From assembly GCA_017995055.1 (NCBI GenBank), contig JAGOJP010000009.1:1-34573 (forward strand): a stretch of 34,573 nt of DNA. The letters are read 5' to 3'. The DNA comes from Candidatus Omnitrophota bacterium (GTDB lineage: Bacteria > Omnitrophota > Gorgyraeia > Zapsychrales > JANLHA01). A model generated the notes under the pieces. The model did not search any database. It saw only the letters and a list, made by a program, of their open reading frames with translations, and was not told where the DNA came from. Positions 8,733 to 15,907 of this stretch are shown here, piece after piece; the first letter of the stretch is position 1; every line of letters begins with the position of its first letter. Made by a program: the position numbers and the translations under genes.

Positions 8733-10289
8733 TCAATGTTTGAAATGACGGACGCTGGTCATCACCATGGCTATATTATATCTGTCCGCGGCTTCAATCA
8801 CGTCCTGATCCGCAATGGAACCCCCGGTCTGAATAATCGCCTTGATGCCCGCCTTGGCAGCGGCTTCGATGTTGTCCGTCTTGGGAATAAACGCGTCGGA
8901 AACCAGGCAGGCCCCTTTCGCGTCCGCCCCGGCCTTACGGATGGCCAGATGCACGCTCTCCACGCGGGATGTCTGCCCGCAACCGACCCCAACGGTGTGC
9001 TGCCCTTTGACAAGAAGGATGGCGTTGGATTTGACGTGCCGGATCACTTTCCAGCCGAAAAGCAGGGAGGCCAGCTGAAGTTTTGTCGGGTTCCGGCGAG
9101 AAACCACTTTCAGCTGCGCCGCAGTCAATTTTTTTTCATCTTTCGTCTGGACCAGCAACCCGCCGTCCACCTGACGGAAATCCCAGGGATATTGTTCCAG
9201 GTCACTCCCTTTTAATTTTATAATACGGAGGTTCTTTTTCCGGGTTAAAATATTTAAAGCTTCCCGGGCAAAATCCGGAGCGACAACACATTCCATAAAC
9301 CCGCTCTTTTCAATCAGTCCGGCCGTCTGCGCATCCACTTTTTTGTTCAACCCGATGATCCCCCCGAAGGCAGATAACGGGTCGCATTTCCAGGCTTTTC
9401 TATACGCTGAAGAGAGGCTGGCGTCTTCCGCCACGCCGGTGGGATTGTTATGTTTGATCACAACCGCCGCGGGCGAAGAAAAATCCCTGACCACCTGAAC
9501 GGCCGCGTGCAGGTCCATGTAATTATTGAAAGACAATTCCTTGCCGTGGAGCTGCTGCAACAAAGCCAGGCCGGCCGGTTCCGGTGCCCTCTGATAAAAC
9601 GCCGCTTCCTGATGAGGATTCTCCCCGTAGCGCAAGTCCCCGACCTTGTTAAACCGCAGCGTCAAATTGCGGGGAAGGCCGCTCAACTCCCCGCTGCGCA
9701 TCCTTTGATTCAAGAAATCATAAATCACCTCATCATACTGGGCGGTGTGCCGGAACACCTCCACCGCCAGGGTCTTCAAGACAGCCTCGGAAAGCAGGCC
9801 ATTGTTCCTCTGAAGCTCATCTAAAATTTCCCTGTACCGGGCCGGATTGCAGACAACGGCCACGCTTCTAAAATTTTTAGCCGCGGCTCTCAGCATGGTC
9901 GGGCCGCCCACATCTATATTCTCCAGCGCTTCATCCAAAGAAACATTCTTTTTTTGAATAACTTTTTCAAAAGGATACAAATTGACCACCACCAGATCAA
10001 TCAGGCCGATGTTCTGCTGCCGCAGTTGATCTATGTGCTGCGGGTTATCGCGCACCGCCAGAAGGCCGCCGTGAACAGCCGGATTCAATGTCTTAACCCG
10101 GCCGTCGAGAATTTCAGGATAACCGGTATAATCCGACACTTCCACCACCGGAACCTGCGCGTTCGTCAACGTCCGGGCCGTGCCTCCGGTGGAAATAATT
10201 TCAACCCCCAGACCATGCAGTCCTCTGGCAAATTCAACGAGTCCGGACTTATCCGACACGCTTAGCAGTGCTCTTTTAACTTTTATCAT
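8733..10289 (-). CDS. purH: Bifunctional AICAR formyltransferase / IMP cyclohydrolase
   Basis: Performs the last two steps to IMP. The 518-aa protein is standard length. N-terminal IMP cyclohydrolase (MGS-like fold): KRALLSVSDKSGLVEFARGL, STGGTARTL, DGRVKTLNPAVHGGLL. C-terminal AICAR transformylase: RYGENPHQEAAFY, the catalytic KHNNPTGVA segment, SDAFIPKTDNIEAAAKAGI and IIQTGGSIADQDVIEAA. Start at 10289 has GAGG and GGA upstream. It heads the purH-folC-mnmE cluster and is separate from the purB-purC-purL operon 5 kb away. The ~200 bp upstream spacer ends at the rpsU terminator; I see no convincing promoter there. Confidence 0.98.
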   Translation of the reverse strand: MIKVKRALLSVSDKSGLVEFARGLHGLGVEIISTGGTARTLTNAQVPVVEVSDYTGYPEILDGRVKTLNPAVHGGLLAVRDNPQHIDQLRQQNIGLIDLVVVNLYPFEKVIQKKNVSLDEALENIDVGGPTMLRAAAKNFRSVAVVCNPARYREILDELQRNNGLLSEAVLKTLAVEVFRHTAQYDEVIYDFLNQRMRSGELSGLPRNLTLRFNKVGDLRYGENPHQEAAFYQRAPEPAGLALLQQLHGKELSFNNYMDLHAAVQVVRDFSSPAAVVIKHNNPTGVAEDASLSSAYRKAWKCDPLSAFGGIIGLNKKVDAQTAGLIEKSGFMECVVAPDFAREALNILTRKKNLRIIKLKGSDLEQYPWDFRQVDGGLLVQTKDEKKLTAAQLKVVSRRNPTKLQLASLLFGWKVIRHVKSNAILLVKGQHTVGVGCGQTSRVESVHLAIRKAGADAKGACLVSDAFIPKTDNIEAAAKAGIKAIIQTGGSIADQDVIEAADRYNIAMVMTSVRHFKH

Positions 10290-10445
10290 TCCTCAAAATC
10301 CCTCGAACTGGTGTCAACAACGGCAGGATACTGCGGATACCCGTTCCCTCTTTATCGTCTTCCCGGCCCCGGCATCAGACCTGCCGCCGGCTCCAGGAAT
10401 CCCTCCCGCCGTCCCTGCTTCTTAATTTAGGGAAGACGGACGCAC

Positions 10446-10480
10446 AAAAAATTCAACCCGGCATGCTCTGCCGGGTTGAA
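10446..10480 (-). terminator. Rho-independent terminator of rpsU
   Basis: A perfect 12-bp stem (TTCAACCCGGCA, 10452-10463, with its complement 10469-10480) and 5-nt loop, followed on the minus strand by a T-run (10446-10450). It starts 5 bp after the rpsU stop codon and separates it from purH. Confidence 0.92.
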
Positions 10481-10485
10481 AACAA

Positions 10486-10638
10486 TCAAGGCTTTTTGCG
10501 GCGCCTCTTTTCAGAGGGTTTAGAATAATAACGCCTCTCTTTCAACTCCACCAAAAACCCTTCTTTTTGGCATTGCTTCTTAAATATTCGTATCGCTTTC
10601 TCGAAACTGTTCTTATCATTGATTTTAACTTCAACCAT
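10486..10638 (-). CDS. rpsU: 30S ribosomal protein bS21
   Basis: Small basic ribosomal protein of 50 aa, translated by hand: it begins MVEVKINDKNSFEKAIRIFK, has the central KKQCQKEGFLVELKERRYY typical of bS21, and ends in a basic tail SEKRRRKKP. bS21 binds the 30S platform near the anti-Shine-Dalgarno helix and aids initiation. It is somewhat shorter than the ~58-70 aa common form. It has its own promoter (10702-10729), an AAGGTGG ribosome-binding site and a terminator, so it is a single-gene unit. Confidence 0.93.
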   Translation of the reverse strand: MVEVKINDKNSFEKAIRIFKKQCQKEGFLVELKERRYYSKPSEKRRRKKP

Positions 10639-10701
10639 AAAAAATATTCACCACCTTCCGGCTCTCTTTAAAGGTTTTAATCTCACCTGACAAGTAGGAG
10701 T

Positions 10702-10729
10702 ATTATATTACACATTCCGAATTTGTAAA
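10702..10729 (-). promoter_or_regulatory. Promoter of rpsU
   Basis: Minus-strand TTTACA (10724-10729) and perfect TATAAT (10702-10707) with a 16-bp spacer, about 65 bp upstream of the rpsU ATG. One of the best promoter matches in the window. Confidence 0.75.
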
Positions 10730-10752
10730 GCGGAACTTCTGGGAGACTGCCC

Positions 10753-11055
10753 TCAAATAGCGCTTGCGCCCTGCTCTCCGGTCCGGATCCGGTACAAGTT
10801 ATTCAGGTCAACAACGGCAATTTTCCCGTCTCCGGTCGCCCCCATACGGGCATGTTTGAAAATAAGATCAACGAGCTTTTCAATCTGAAATTCATCCACG
10901 TAAACTTCCAATTTGACTTTCTCCTGCAGCCCGTTGCGATGACGGCCAAACCCCCGGGCTTCCAAAACCGTCACCCCCCCAAACCCGGACTTCTCCAGAG
11001 CGTCACAAACTTCCTGAAATTTCTCTTTGCGGATAACTGCTTCCACCTTTTTCAT
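10753..11055 (-). CDS. PII-family regulator with shortened T-loop
   Basis: A 100-aa PII-like trimeric signal protein. The body aligns well to GlnB/GlnK: MKKVEAVIRKEKFQEVCDAL, VLEARGFGR, then KVKLEVYVDE, and the C-terminal ATP-site region GDGKIAVVDL and YRIRTGEQG. About 12 residues are missing between RGFGR and KVKLE (7 residues remain where GlnB has about 19), so most of the T-loop is gone. This includes the tyrosine uridylylated in GlnB. ATP-contact motifs (GDGK, RxR) are kept. It therefore probably still binds nucleotide but cannot signal through the usual T-loop contacts. Strong GAGGTGAT ribosome-binding site; own promoter at 11227-11254 and a structured leader. No ammonium transporter or glnA is next to it. 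Confidence 0.88.
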   Translation of the reverse strand: MKKVEAVIRKEKFQEVCDALEKSGFGGVTVLEARGFGRHRNGLQEKVKLEVYVDEFQIEKLVDLIFKHARMGATGDGKIAVVDLNNLYRIRTGEQGASAI

Positions 11056-11070
11056 AAATCACCTCTTTCT

Positions 11071-11125
11071 AAAAACGCGGAGTCCGCGGCCCGGGAAAGG
11101 CCTACAGGCGGAGGCCTATCTCCGC
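11071..11125 (-). promoter_or_regulatory. Structured leader of the PII-like gene
   Basis: The ~170-nt leader holds competing hairpins: GCGGAG/CTCCGC (11108-11113 with 11120-11125) versus AGGCCT/AGGCCT (11098-11103 with 11112-11117), which share bases. Near the ribosome-binding site is a short terminator-like stem CGCGG/CCGCG (11076-11088) with a T5 run (11071-11075). This suggests attenuation, but the last stem is only 5 bp. No known riboswitch consensus was recognised. Confidence 0.4.
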
Positions 11126-11226
11126 TGAATAAACCATTCTCAAATCCAGGCATCCCACAATCCCCAACACGTATGATAAAACGATTTTTATTAACCCCGC
11201 AGCAAACTCTTTTCTCAACCGGCGCT

Positions 11227-11254
11227 ATCTTAACACATCTTTGGGATTTGTCAA
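11227..11254 (-). promoter_or_regulatory. Promoter of the PII-like gene
   Basis: Minus-strand perfect TTGACA (11249-11254) and TAAGAT (11227-11232), spacer 16 bp. Transcription would begin about 165 nt before the ATG, leaving a long leader. Confidence 0.65.
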
Positions 11255-11326
11255 TTTTGTCGTTGCTCCGCCGGGACAATCTCTCTCCGCGGGACAAAGA
11301 CCGGATATTTTTCAAAGGGATTTTTC

Positions 11327-12490
11327 TTAAAAAGGGTACTCGAATATTGCTCCGGCGTAGTTCTTGAGGACATAACGCCCGTTTTCACTGCGGACAATAT
11401 AATTGGGATTCAGGGGAATTTTTCCGCCCCCGCCGGGGACATCCAAGACAAATTTGGGCACGGCATAGCCGCTGGTAAAGCCCTGCAATTGTTCCATAAT
11501 TTTAAGCCCGCCCTGGATTGTCGAGCGGAAATGGCGGGTTCCCACGACCGGGTCACACTGATATATATAATACGGCCGCACCCGGATTTTCAGCAAGGCG
11601 TGCATAAGGGCTTTCATCGTGGCCGGGTCGTCATTAATCCCTTTTAAAAGCACGGTCTGGCTACCGAGAGGGATCCCGATATCCGCCAGAGCGCCACAGG
11701 CCTCCCGGGCCGCGGGGGTAAGCTCTTGGGGATGGTTACAGTGGATGCTGATCCATAACGGGGAATGTTTTTTTAATATCCTCAACAACGACGGGGTGAT
11801 CCGCTGGGGAAGGCTCACCGGCGCCCGGGTGCCGATGCGGACAAACTCGACATGAGGGATAGACTTGATTCTTTGAAGCAAATATTCCAACAGGCTGTCG
11901 TTCAGGAGGAGGGGATCACCCCCGGACACCAGGACATCCCGCACCTCCCTATGGTCCCGGATATAATGAAGGGCCTCGTCGTAGGTGGAGGAATTAAAAC
12001 GGCGCCGCCCCTCTTTCAGAAGACGGGAACGCGTGCAGTGGCGGCAATACATCGCGCACTGGTCACTCACCAGAAACAGCACCCGGTCAGGATACCGGTG
12101 CACCAGCCCCTGGACCGGCGAGTCCTTGTCCTCTCCGCAGGGATCCACCAGTTCTCCCGGGCTGATGATCAATTCATCCCGCGTGGGAACACACTGGCGC
12201 CGGATAGGGCACTCCGGATCATCGGGATTGATCAGCGTGGCGAAATACGGAGGAATCGCCATGGTCAATTTCTGGCCGCAATGATCTATCCCTTCCCGTT
12301 CCTCCGGGGTCAAGGTCATGATAGCTTCCAGGGCTTCCCGCGTTTTAAAGCAATTTTTTAACTGCCAGCGCCAGTCCTTCCATTCCTCATCCGATACGCC
12401 CGGGAAGGAGGCACGCACACGCGCCTCCTGGTCGCTTAACCCCGGCTCTTCCCAGAGAGAATCCGTTAGGGGAATCTGGTATTCCTTCAT
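11327..12490 (-). CDS. kamA: Lysine 2,3-aminomutase family radical SAM protein
   Basis: PLP- and [4Fe-4S]-dependent enzyme that moves the alpha-amino group of lysine to C3, giving beta-lysine. 387 aa. The cluster motif CAMYCRHC puts cysteines at 145, 149 and 152; PLP-lysine region DVPGGGGKIP (K357); N-terminal DWRWQLKN. Asp313 (YQCDPVVG) and Asp350 match the two acidic residues that hold the lysine side-chain amine in clostridial KamA; from family knowledge, glutamate 2,3-aminomutases replace these. Length and an extended C-terminus favour KamA over the EpmB type, and no efp, epmA or ablB acetyltransferase is nearby. It lies 20 bp downstream of an ATP-grasp ligase. Confidence 0.88.
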   Translation of the reverse strand: MKEYQIPLTDSLWEEPGLSDQEARVRASFPGVSDEEWKDWRWQLKNCFKTREALEAIMTLTPEEREGIDHCGQKLTMAIPPYFATLINPDDPECPIRRQCVPTRDELIISPGELVDPCGEDKDSPVQGLVHRYPDRVLFLVSDQCAMYCRHCTRSRLLKEGRRRFNSSTYDEALHYIRDHREVRDVLVSGGDPLLLNDSLLEYLLQRIKSIPHVEFVRIGTRAPVSLPQRITPSLLRILKKHSPLWISIHCNHPQELTPAAREACGALADIGIPLGSQTVLLKGINDDPATMKALMHALLKIRVRPYYIYQCDPVVGTRHFRSTIQGGLKIMEQLQGFTSGYAVPKFVLDVPGGGGKIPLNPNYIVRSENGRYVLKNYAGAIFEYPF

Positions 12491-12510
12491 GAGCTATCTT
12501 TCCCTCGTCA

Positions 12511-13533
12511 TTATATAGCCACAATCCTTTCGTTTCCAACCGAGCCCCTGATCCCGTAGCGTTCCAAAGCGCAACGTAAAATAGACTGAACCACGGCATC
12601 ATATGTCTTCCCCATCACCCGGGGGAAAACATCAAACACATCATTCTTCCCTAAAGAAGGGAGCGGATTAACTTCCAACACATACGGATTTCCGGAAGGA
12701 TCAACCCGGAAATCGATCCGGCCGAAGTCACGGCATCCGACGGACAAAAAAGCGCGGACCGCCAAAGCCTGGATCGTCTGCGCCAAACCCGCCGGTATTC
12801 GGGCCGGACAAAGGTACCTCACGATACTCTCATCCACAACCATGTCATAGGTAAAAAAACGGTCGTCCAACTCTTCCTCCTCGCCAATGCTGACCTGAAC
12901 AACCGGGGCCGCCTCCGGCGGATTGTTTCCCAGGACCGCGACGGTGAATTCCTGCCCGCGGATAAACTCCTCGACCAAAACAGGCTGATGATAGGTCGAA
13001 AAAACAAAATCAGCCTGTCGGATCAGGGCGTCCCTGTTTTCCACCCGGGACGCCGCTGTCAGACTCTTGGATGACCCTTCCGCAGAAGCCTTGACAATCA
13101 GAGGAAAGTTCAATGGGCACGGCTCCGGGATATCCCCTCCCCCCCGGACGACAAAAAAGCGGGGCGTGGGGATACCGTCGGCCAGAAAACATTTTTTGGC
13201 CATCACCTTGTCCAGGGTCAACGCCATTGTCAGCCCATCAGAGCCGACATACGGGATATCCTGAGCCTCAAGCAGAACCGGAACCTGGGCTTCCCGGTTC
13301 CGCCCCCGCAACCCTTCACAAATATTAAATACAATATCAACATCCAACACATCCAAGCGTGTCATCAGCTGCCTCAGGTTGCCGATACGCACAACGTCAT
13401 GCCCGCCGGCAGCCAGCGCTCCGGCGACATCCTCGACCGTCTTGGGCGAGTCAAACTCCGCGCTGGCATCCCGCGGGTCTCCGTCCGCCCGGACCCAGTC
13501 AGATTTCAAATCGTATGTGAACCCCACCTTCAT
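12511..13533 (-). CDS. D-Ala-D-Ala ligase-like ATP-grasp protein
   Basis: A 340-aa ATP-grasp ligase of the Ddl-like fold. N-terminal Rossmann part with DVDIVFNICEGLRGRNREAQ; then GSDGLTMALTLDKVMAKK (start of the ATP-grasp core), FPLIVKASAEGSSKSL (ATP-binding loop), LVEEFIRGQEFTVAVLG, and the Mg/catalytic stretch RDFGRIDFRVDPSGNPYVLE with NPLPSL. True DdlA/B proteins have LHGxxGEDG and EVNTxPG at the matching places; here they are NICEGLxG and EVNPLPSL, so the substrate may not be D-alanine. I start at the ATG at 13533; the frame extends to a TTG at 13557 but that overlaps a terminator. Operon with kamA, so beta-lysine or a lysine derivative is a candidate substrate (inference). Confidence 0.85.
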   Translation of the reverse strand: MKVGFTYDLKSDWVRADGDPRDASAEFDSPKTVEDVAGALAAGGHDVVRIGNLRQLMTRLDVLDVDIVFNICEGLRGRNREAQVPVLLEAQDIPYVGSDGLTMALTLDKVMAKKCFLADGIPTPRFFVVRGGGDIPEPCPLNFPLIVKASAEGSSKSLTAASRVENRDALIRQADFVFSTYHQPVLVEEFIRGQEFTVAVLGNNPPEAAPVVQVSIGEEEELDDRFFTYDMVVDESIVRYLCPARIPAGLAQTIQALAVRAFLSVGCRDFGRIDFRVDPSGNPYVLEVNPLPSLGKNDVFDVFPRVMGKTYDAVVQSILRCALERYGIRGSVGNERIVAI

Positions 13534-13555
13534 AACACGTGTTTTCCTTTCTTGC

Positions 13556-13601
13556 AAAAAAAAGACAGGAACCGTCGCGGATTTAGATTCCTGTCTTTTT
13601 T
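13556..13601 (-). terminator. Strong terminator or attenuator upstream of the ddl-like gene
   Basis: Perfect 14-bp stem AAAAAAGACAGGAA (13558-13571) with its complement (13588-13601), 16-nt loop, and an eight-T run on the minus strand. It ends about 22 bp before the ddl-like ATG. Position suggests either the 3' end of a small RNA or an attenuator controlling ddl-kamA. The stem also has T's at the other end, so it may work both ways. Confidence 0.8.
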
Positions 13602-13734
13602 AAGTCTTTATAGTCAATGGGATTCCCCTCCCTGGACAAACCCTAATGAAAAGCCCCAACGATATCATTCTGGCCATGCTGTTCTTGTTGCCGAACTAAC
13701 ATAATTCAATCCTTTTTCATATAAATCTAATTAG
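13556..13734 (-). ncRNA. Candidate small RNA or leader transcript
   Basis: The 346-bp spacer between mgtE and the ddl-like gene holds no long gene. On the minus strand a TTGACA box (13758-13763) with a weak TAACAC -10 (13735-13740, spacer 17) is followed by about 175 nt ending in the strong terminator at 13556-13601. A mini-ORF of 19 codons (13643-13702, MLVRQQEQHGQNDIVGAFH) has an AAGGA site upstream. TTAGATT near the 5' end can pair with AATCTAA just before the terminator loop. Size and layout fit a 6S-type small RNA or a leader with peptide-dependent attenuation; I recognise no known family. Confidence 0.4.
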
Positions 13735-13763
13735 GTGTTATCATACCTGCACGGGCATGTCAA
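13735..13763 (-). promoter_or_regulatory. Promoter-like element before the ddl-kamA leader
   Basis: Perfect TTGACA at 13758-13763 on the minus strand; at 17 bp the -10 is TAACAC (3 of 6), and TATGAT lies closer at an unusual 12-bp spacing. Strong -35, weak -10, which is typical of an activated promoter or may be chance. Confidence 0.4.
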
Positions 13764-13879
13764 GGGTTCTCACCATATTTTTTTAAAAGCGCCCCGCAGC
13801 CTTTCTTCAAAAACCGGCCCAAGCCCCTGTGAAAAACACCTTTTTTAGACGAGAAAAACCGCCCGGCTTGACAAAAGCG

Positions 13880-15229
13880 CTAAAAGACCCAGGTGGCGAT
13901 CCTGAAATAGATCAACAAGGAAAAAACGTCAACGATACTGGAAATAAACGGACCGGACATGAGCGCGGGATCCAAGTTTATTTTTTTAAAAAGCATCGGC
14001 AGCACCGCGCCCAACGTGGTTGCCAAGCACACATTGGCGATCATGGCGACCCCCACCGTGATCCCCAGTTTCGGATCGCCATGCGTGATAAACAACGCCC
14101 GCAAAGAAACCAGGACGGCCAAGACAGCCCCCATCAGGACTCCAACGCCCAACTCCTTGCGGATGACCTCCAACAGATCATTTAAATTAATATTCCCCGT
14201 CGCCATCCCCCGGATCACGACCGTGGACGACTGCGTCCCCGCGTTCCCGCCGGCGCCCAGCAGCAGCGTGGTAAAAAAACTCAAGGCTACCACACGCTCG
14301 ATTATCTCCGCGTTCTGCTGCAATATCCACGCAGACACAAATCCCACAAAAACCAGGAGCAACAGCCATATCACCCGCTGTTTCGCGACGTGCAAAGAAC
14401 TGGCTTTCAGATAATCGATATATTCCCCGGCCGCGCCGTATTTATAAATATCTTCCGTGGTTTCCTCAATGACGACGTCCACGACGTCGTCAACGGTCAC
14501 GATCCCCACCAGCTGGTTCAAATCGTTGACGATCGGGATAGCCAAAAAATCATAATCATTCAGCTTCTTGGCCACCGCCTCCTTATCTTCATTAACATTG
14601 GCGCTGATCAGGTTCCGGAGCATAATATCGGCCACCATCTTGTGCGAGGGGGCGACGATCATGTCCTTCAAGGTCACAAAACCAAGCAGTTTGCGTTCGC
14701 TGTCAATCACGTAAATATAATAAATCGTTTCCCGGTCAAACGCCTGCTGCTTGATTTTCTCAATGGCGTCTCGGACCGTAATGTCCGGCGGCAAAAACGC
14801 GTAATCCGTGGTAAGAATCGATCCGGCAGTCCCTTCCTGGTATTCCATCAAATTTTTGATATCCAGGCGTTCCGCCCTGGCGACCAGCGGCAGGATTTCT
14901 TCCCGTTTGACCTCGGGGAGGAATTTCACAAAATCCGCCCGGTCGTCCGGGGCCATTTCCTCCAGGATATCCGCCATCCATTCCCGGGAAAAGCAATTAA
15001 AAATTTCCTCCCGGCGTTCATCTTCAAAATATTCAAAGACGTCAATCCCCCGGGGGACCCCTAAAGCCTTGATACATTCCGTAATCCCGTAATTATCCAT
15101 GTCTTCACAAAGCACGAAGATATCATACGGATGCATGTCCGAGAAAAATTCCCGCAGCTTCTGTTCTTTATCCGGCATCTTCAGGATTTCCTGAATCTGC
15201 GGCGTTATTAGAGACATACGTGTTGCCAT
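13880..15229 (-). CDS. mgtE: Magnesium transporter MgtE
   Basis: Mg2+ channel of the inner membrane, 449 aa, standard length. Cytosolic N domain (residues ~1-130; MAPDDRADFVKFLPEVKRE, the MgtE_N pattern), a CBS pair (~135-260; GFVTLKDMIVAPSHKMVADI, VGIVTVDDVVDVVIEE), a connecting helix, then five membrane helices from about 285. The membrane part has the conserved GAGGNAGTQSSTVVIRG and the last-helix DPALMSGPFISSIVDVFSLL, whose Asp lines the pore in the family. The usual TTxxD reads SSIVD here. Ribosome-binding site AAGGA. It lies 12 bp after nth, so it is co-transcribed with nnrE and nth and has no room for a private Mg riboswitch. Confidence 0.96.
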   Translation of the reverse strand: MATRMSLITPQIQEILKMPDKEQKLREFFSDMHPYDIFVLCEDMDNYGITECIKALGVPRGIDVFEYFEDERREEIFNCFSREWMADILEEMAPDDRADFVKFLPEVKREEILPLVARAERLDIKNLMEYQEGTAGSILTTDYAFLPPDITVRDAIEKIKQQAFDRETIYYIYVIDSERKLLGFVTLKDMIVAPSHKMVADIMLRNLISANVNEDKEAVAKKLNDYDFLAIPIVNDLNQLVGIVTVDDVVDVVIEETTEDIYKYGAAGEYIDYLKASSLHVAKQRVIWLLLLVFVGFVSAWILQQNAEIIERVVALSFFTTLLLGAGGNAGTQSSTVVIRGMATGNINLNDLLEVIRKELGVGVLMGAVLAVLVSLRALFITHGDPKLGITVGVAMIANVCLATTLGAVLPMLFKKINLDPALMSGPFISSIVDVFSLLIYFRIATWVF

Positions 15230-15241
15230 ATCGAATATCCT

Positions 15242-15904
15242 TCAACGGCTTTTCGTTACGCCCTTCCGGGCACACAGATGATTCACCGGGCACTGCGAGC
15301 AAAAAGGGGACACCGGCTTGCAGACATTCTGCCCCCAGGTCACAAGCAAAGCATTATACTCCGCCCAATAAAGCCTGGGCAATTTTTCTCTCAAGGCCCA
15401 TTCGGTCTGATGCGGGTCCTGCGTTTTCACATAGCCCAGCCGGTTAGAAATCCTGTGAACATGGGTGTCCACACACATCGCCGGGATATGAAAGCCTTCT
15501 ATCAAAACCAAATTGGCCGTTTTGCGCCCAACGCCTTTAAAGGACATCAAGTCCTCCAGCGTGCGGGGAACCTCTCCGTTAAACCGCTCCAGGATCTCCC
15601 GGCTGACCCGCTGGACGGTCCGGGCTTTGGTCCGGTAGAAACCCACCGGATAAATAGCGTCCTCAATGGCCTCGATTTTTAAACGCGCCATGTCCGCAGG
15701 CGTTTTGGCCAGGTTAAACAAACGCTCGGACGCCGGCAACGTGGTTTCGTCTTTTGTGCGCAGGCTCAACAAACAGGAAATCAGAACTAAATACGGATCC
15801 CGCCATTTTTTCCCGACCAAGGTGACCGAAGGGTCAGGTAAATCTCTCATGGCCCGCCGGATCAAGGCGATCACCTGATGGATATTACGGTTCGTTACAG
15901 ACAT
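15242..15904 (-). CDS. nth: Endonuclease III (DNA glycosylase/AP lyase)
   Basis: Base-excision repair enzyme that removes oxidised pyrimidines and nicks the AP site. 220 aa, usual length. Helix-hairpin-helix MSFKGVGRKTANLVL contains the catalytic lysine; the catalytic aspartate is in CVDTHVHRISNRLG. The C-terminal [4Fe-4S] ligands are in the classic spacing C-x6-C-x2-C-x5-C (CKPVSPFCSQCPVNHLC). It lies between nnrE (3-bp gap) and mgtE (12-bp gap) in one operon. Confidence 0.97.
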   Translation of the reverse strand: MSVTNRNIHQVIALIRRAMRDLPDPSVTLVGKKWRDPYLVLISCLLSLRTKDETTLPASERLFNLAKTPADMARLKIEAIEDAIYPVGFYRTKARTVQRVSREILERFNGEVPRTLEDLMSFKGVGRKTANLVLIEGFHIPAMCVDTHVHRISNRLGYVKTQDPHQTEWALREKLPRLYWAEYNALLVTWGQNVCKPVSPFCSQCPVNHLCARKGVTKSR

Positions 15905-15907
15905 ACG

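Noticed and set aside
13604-13618. IDYKD reading in the leader, recalling ribosomal protein bS18
   Set aside because: Only five residues match, the frame is closed by stops on both sides within about 20 codons, and no other S18 motif is present.
15230-15241. Magnesium riboswitch expected before mgtE
   Set aside because: Only 12 bp separate nth and mgtE, so there is no room; control must come from the nnrE promoter or be absent.
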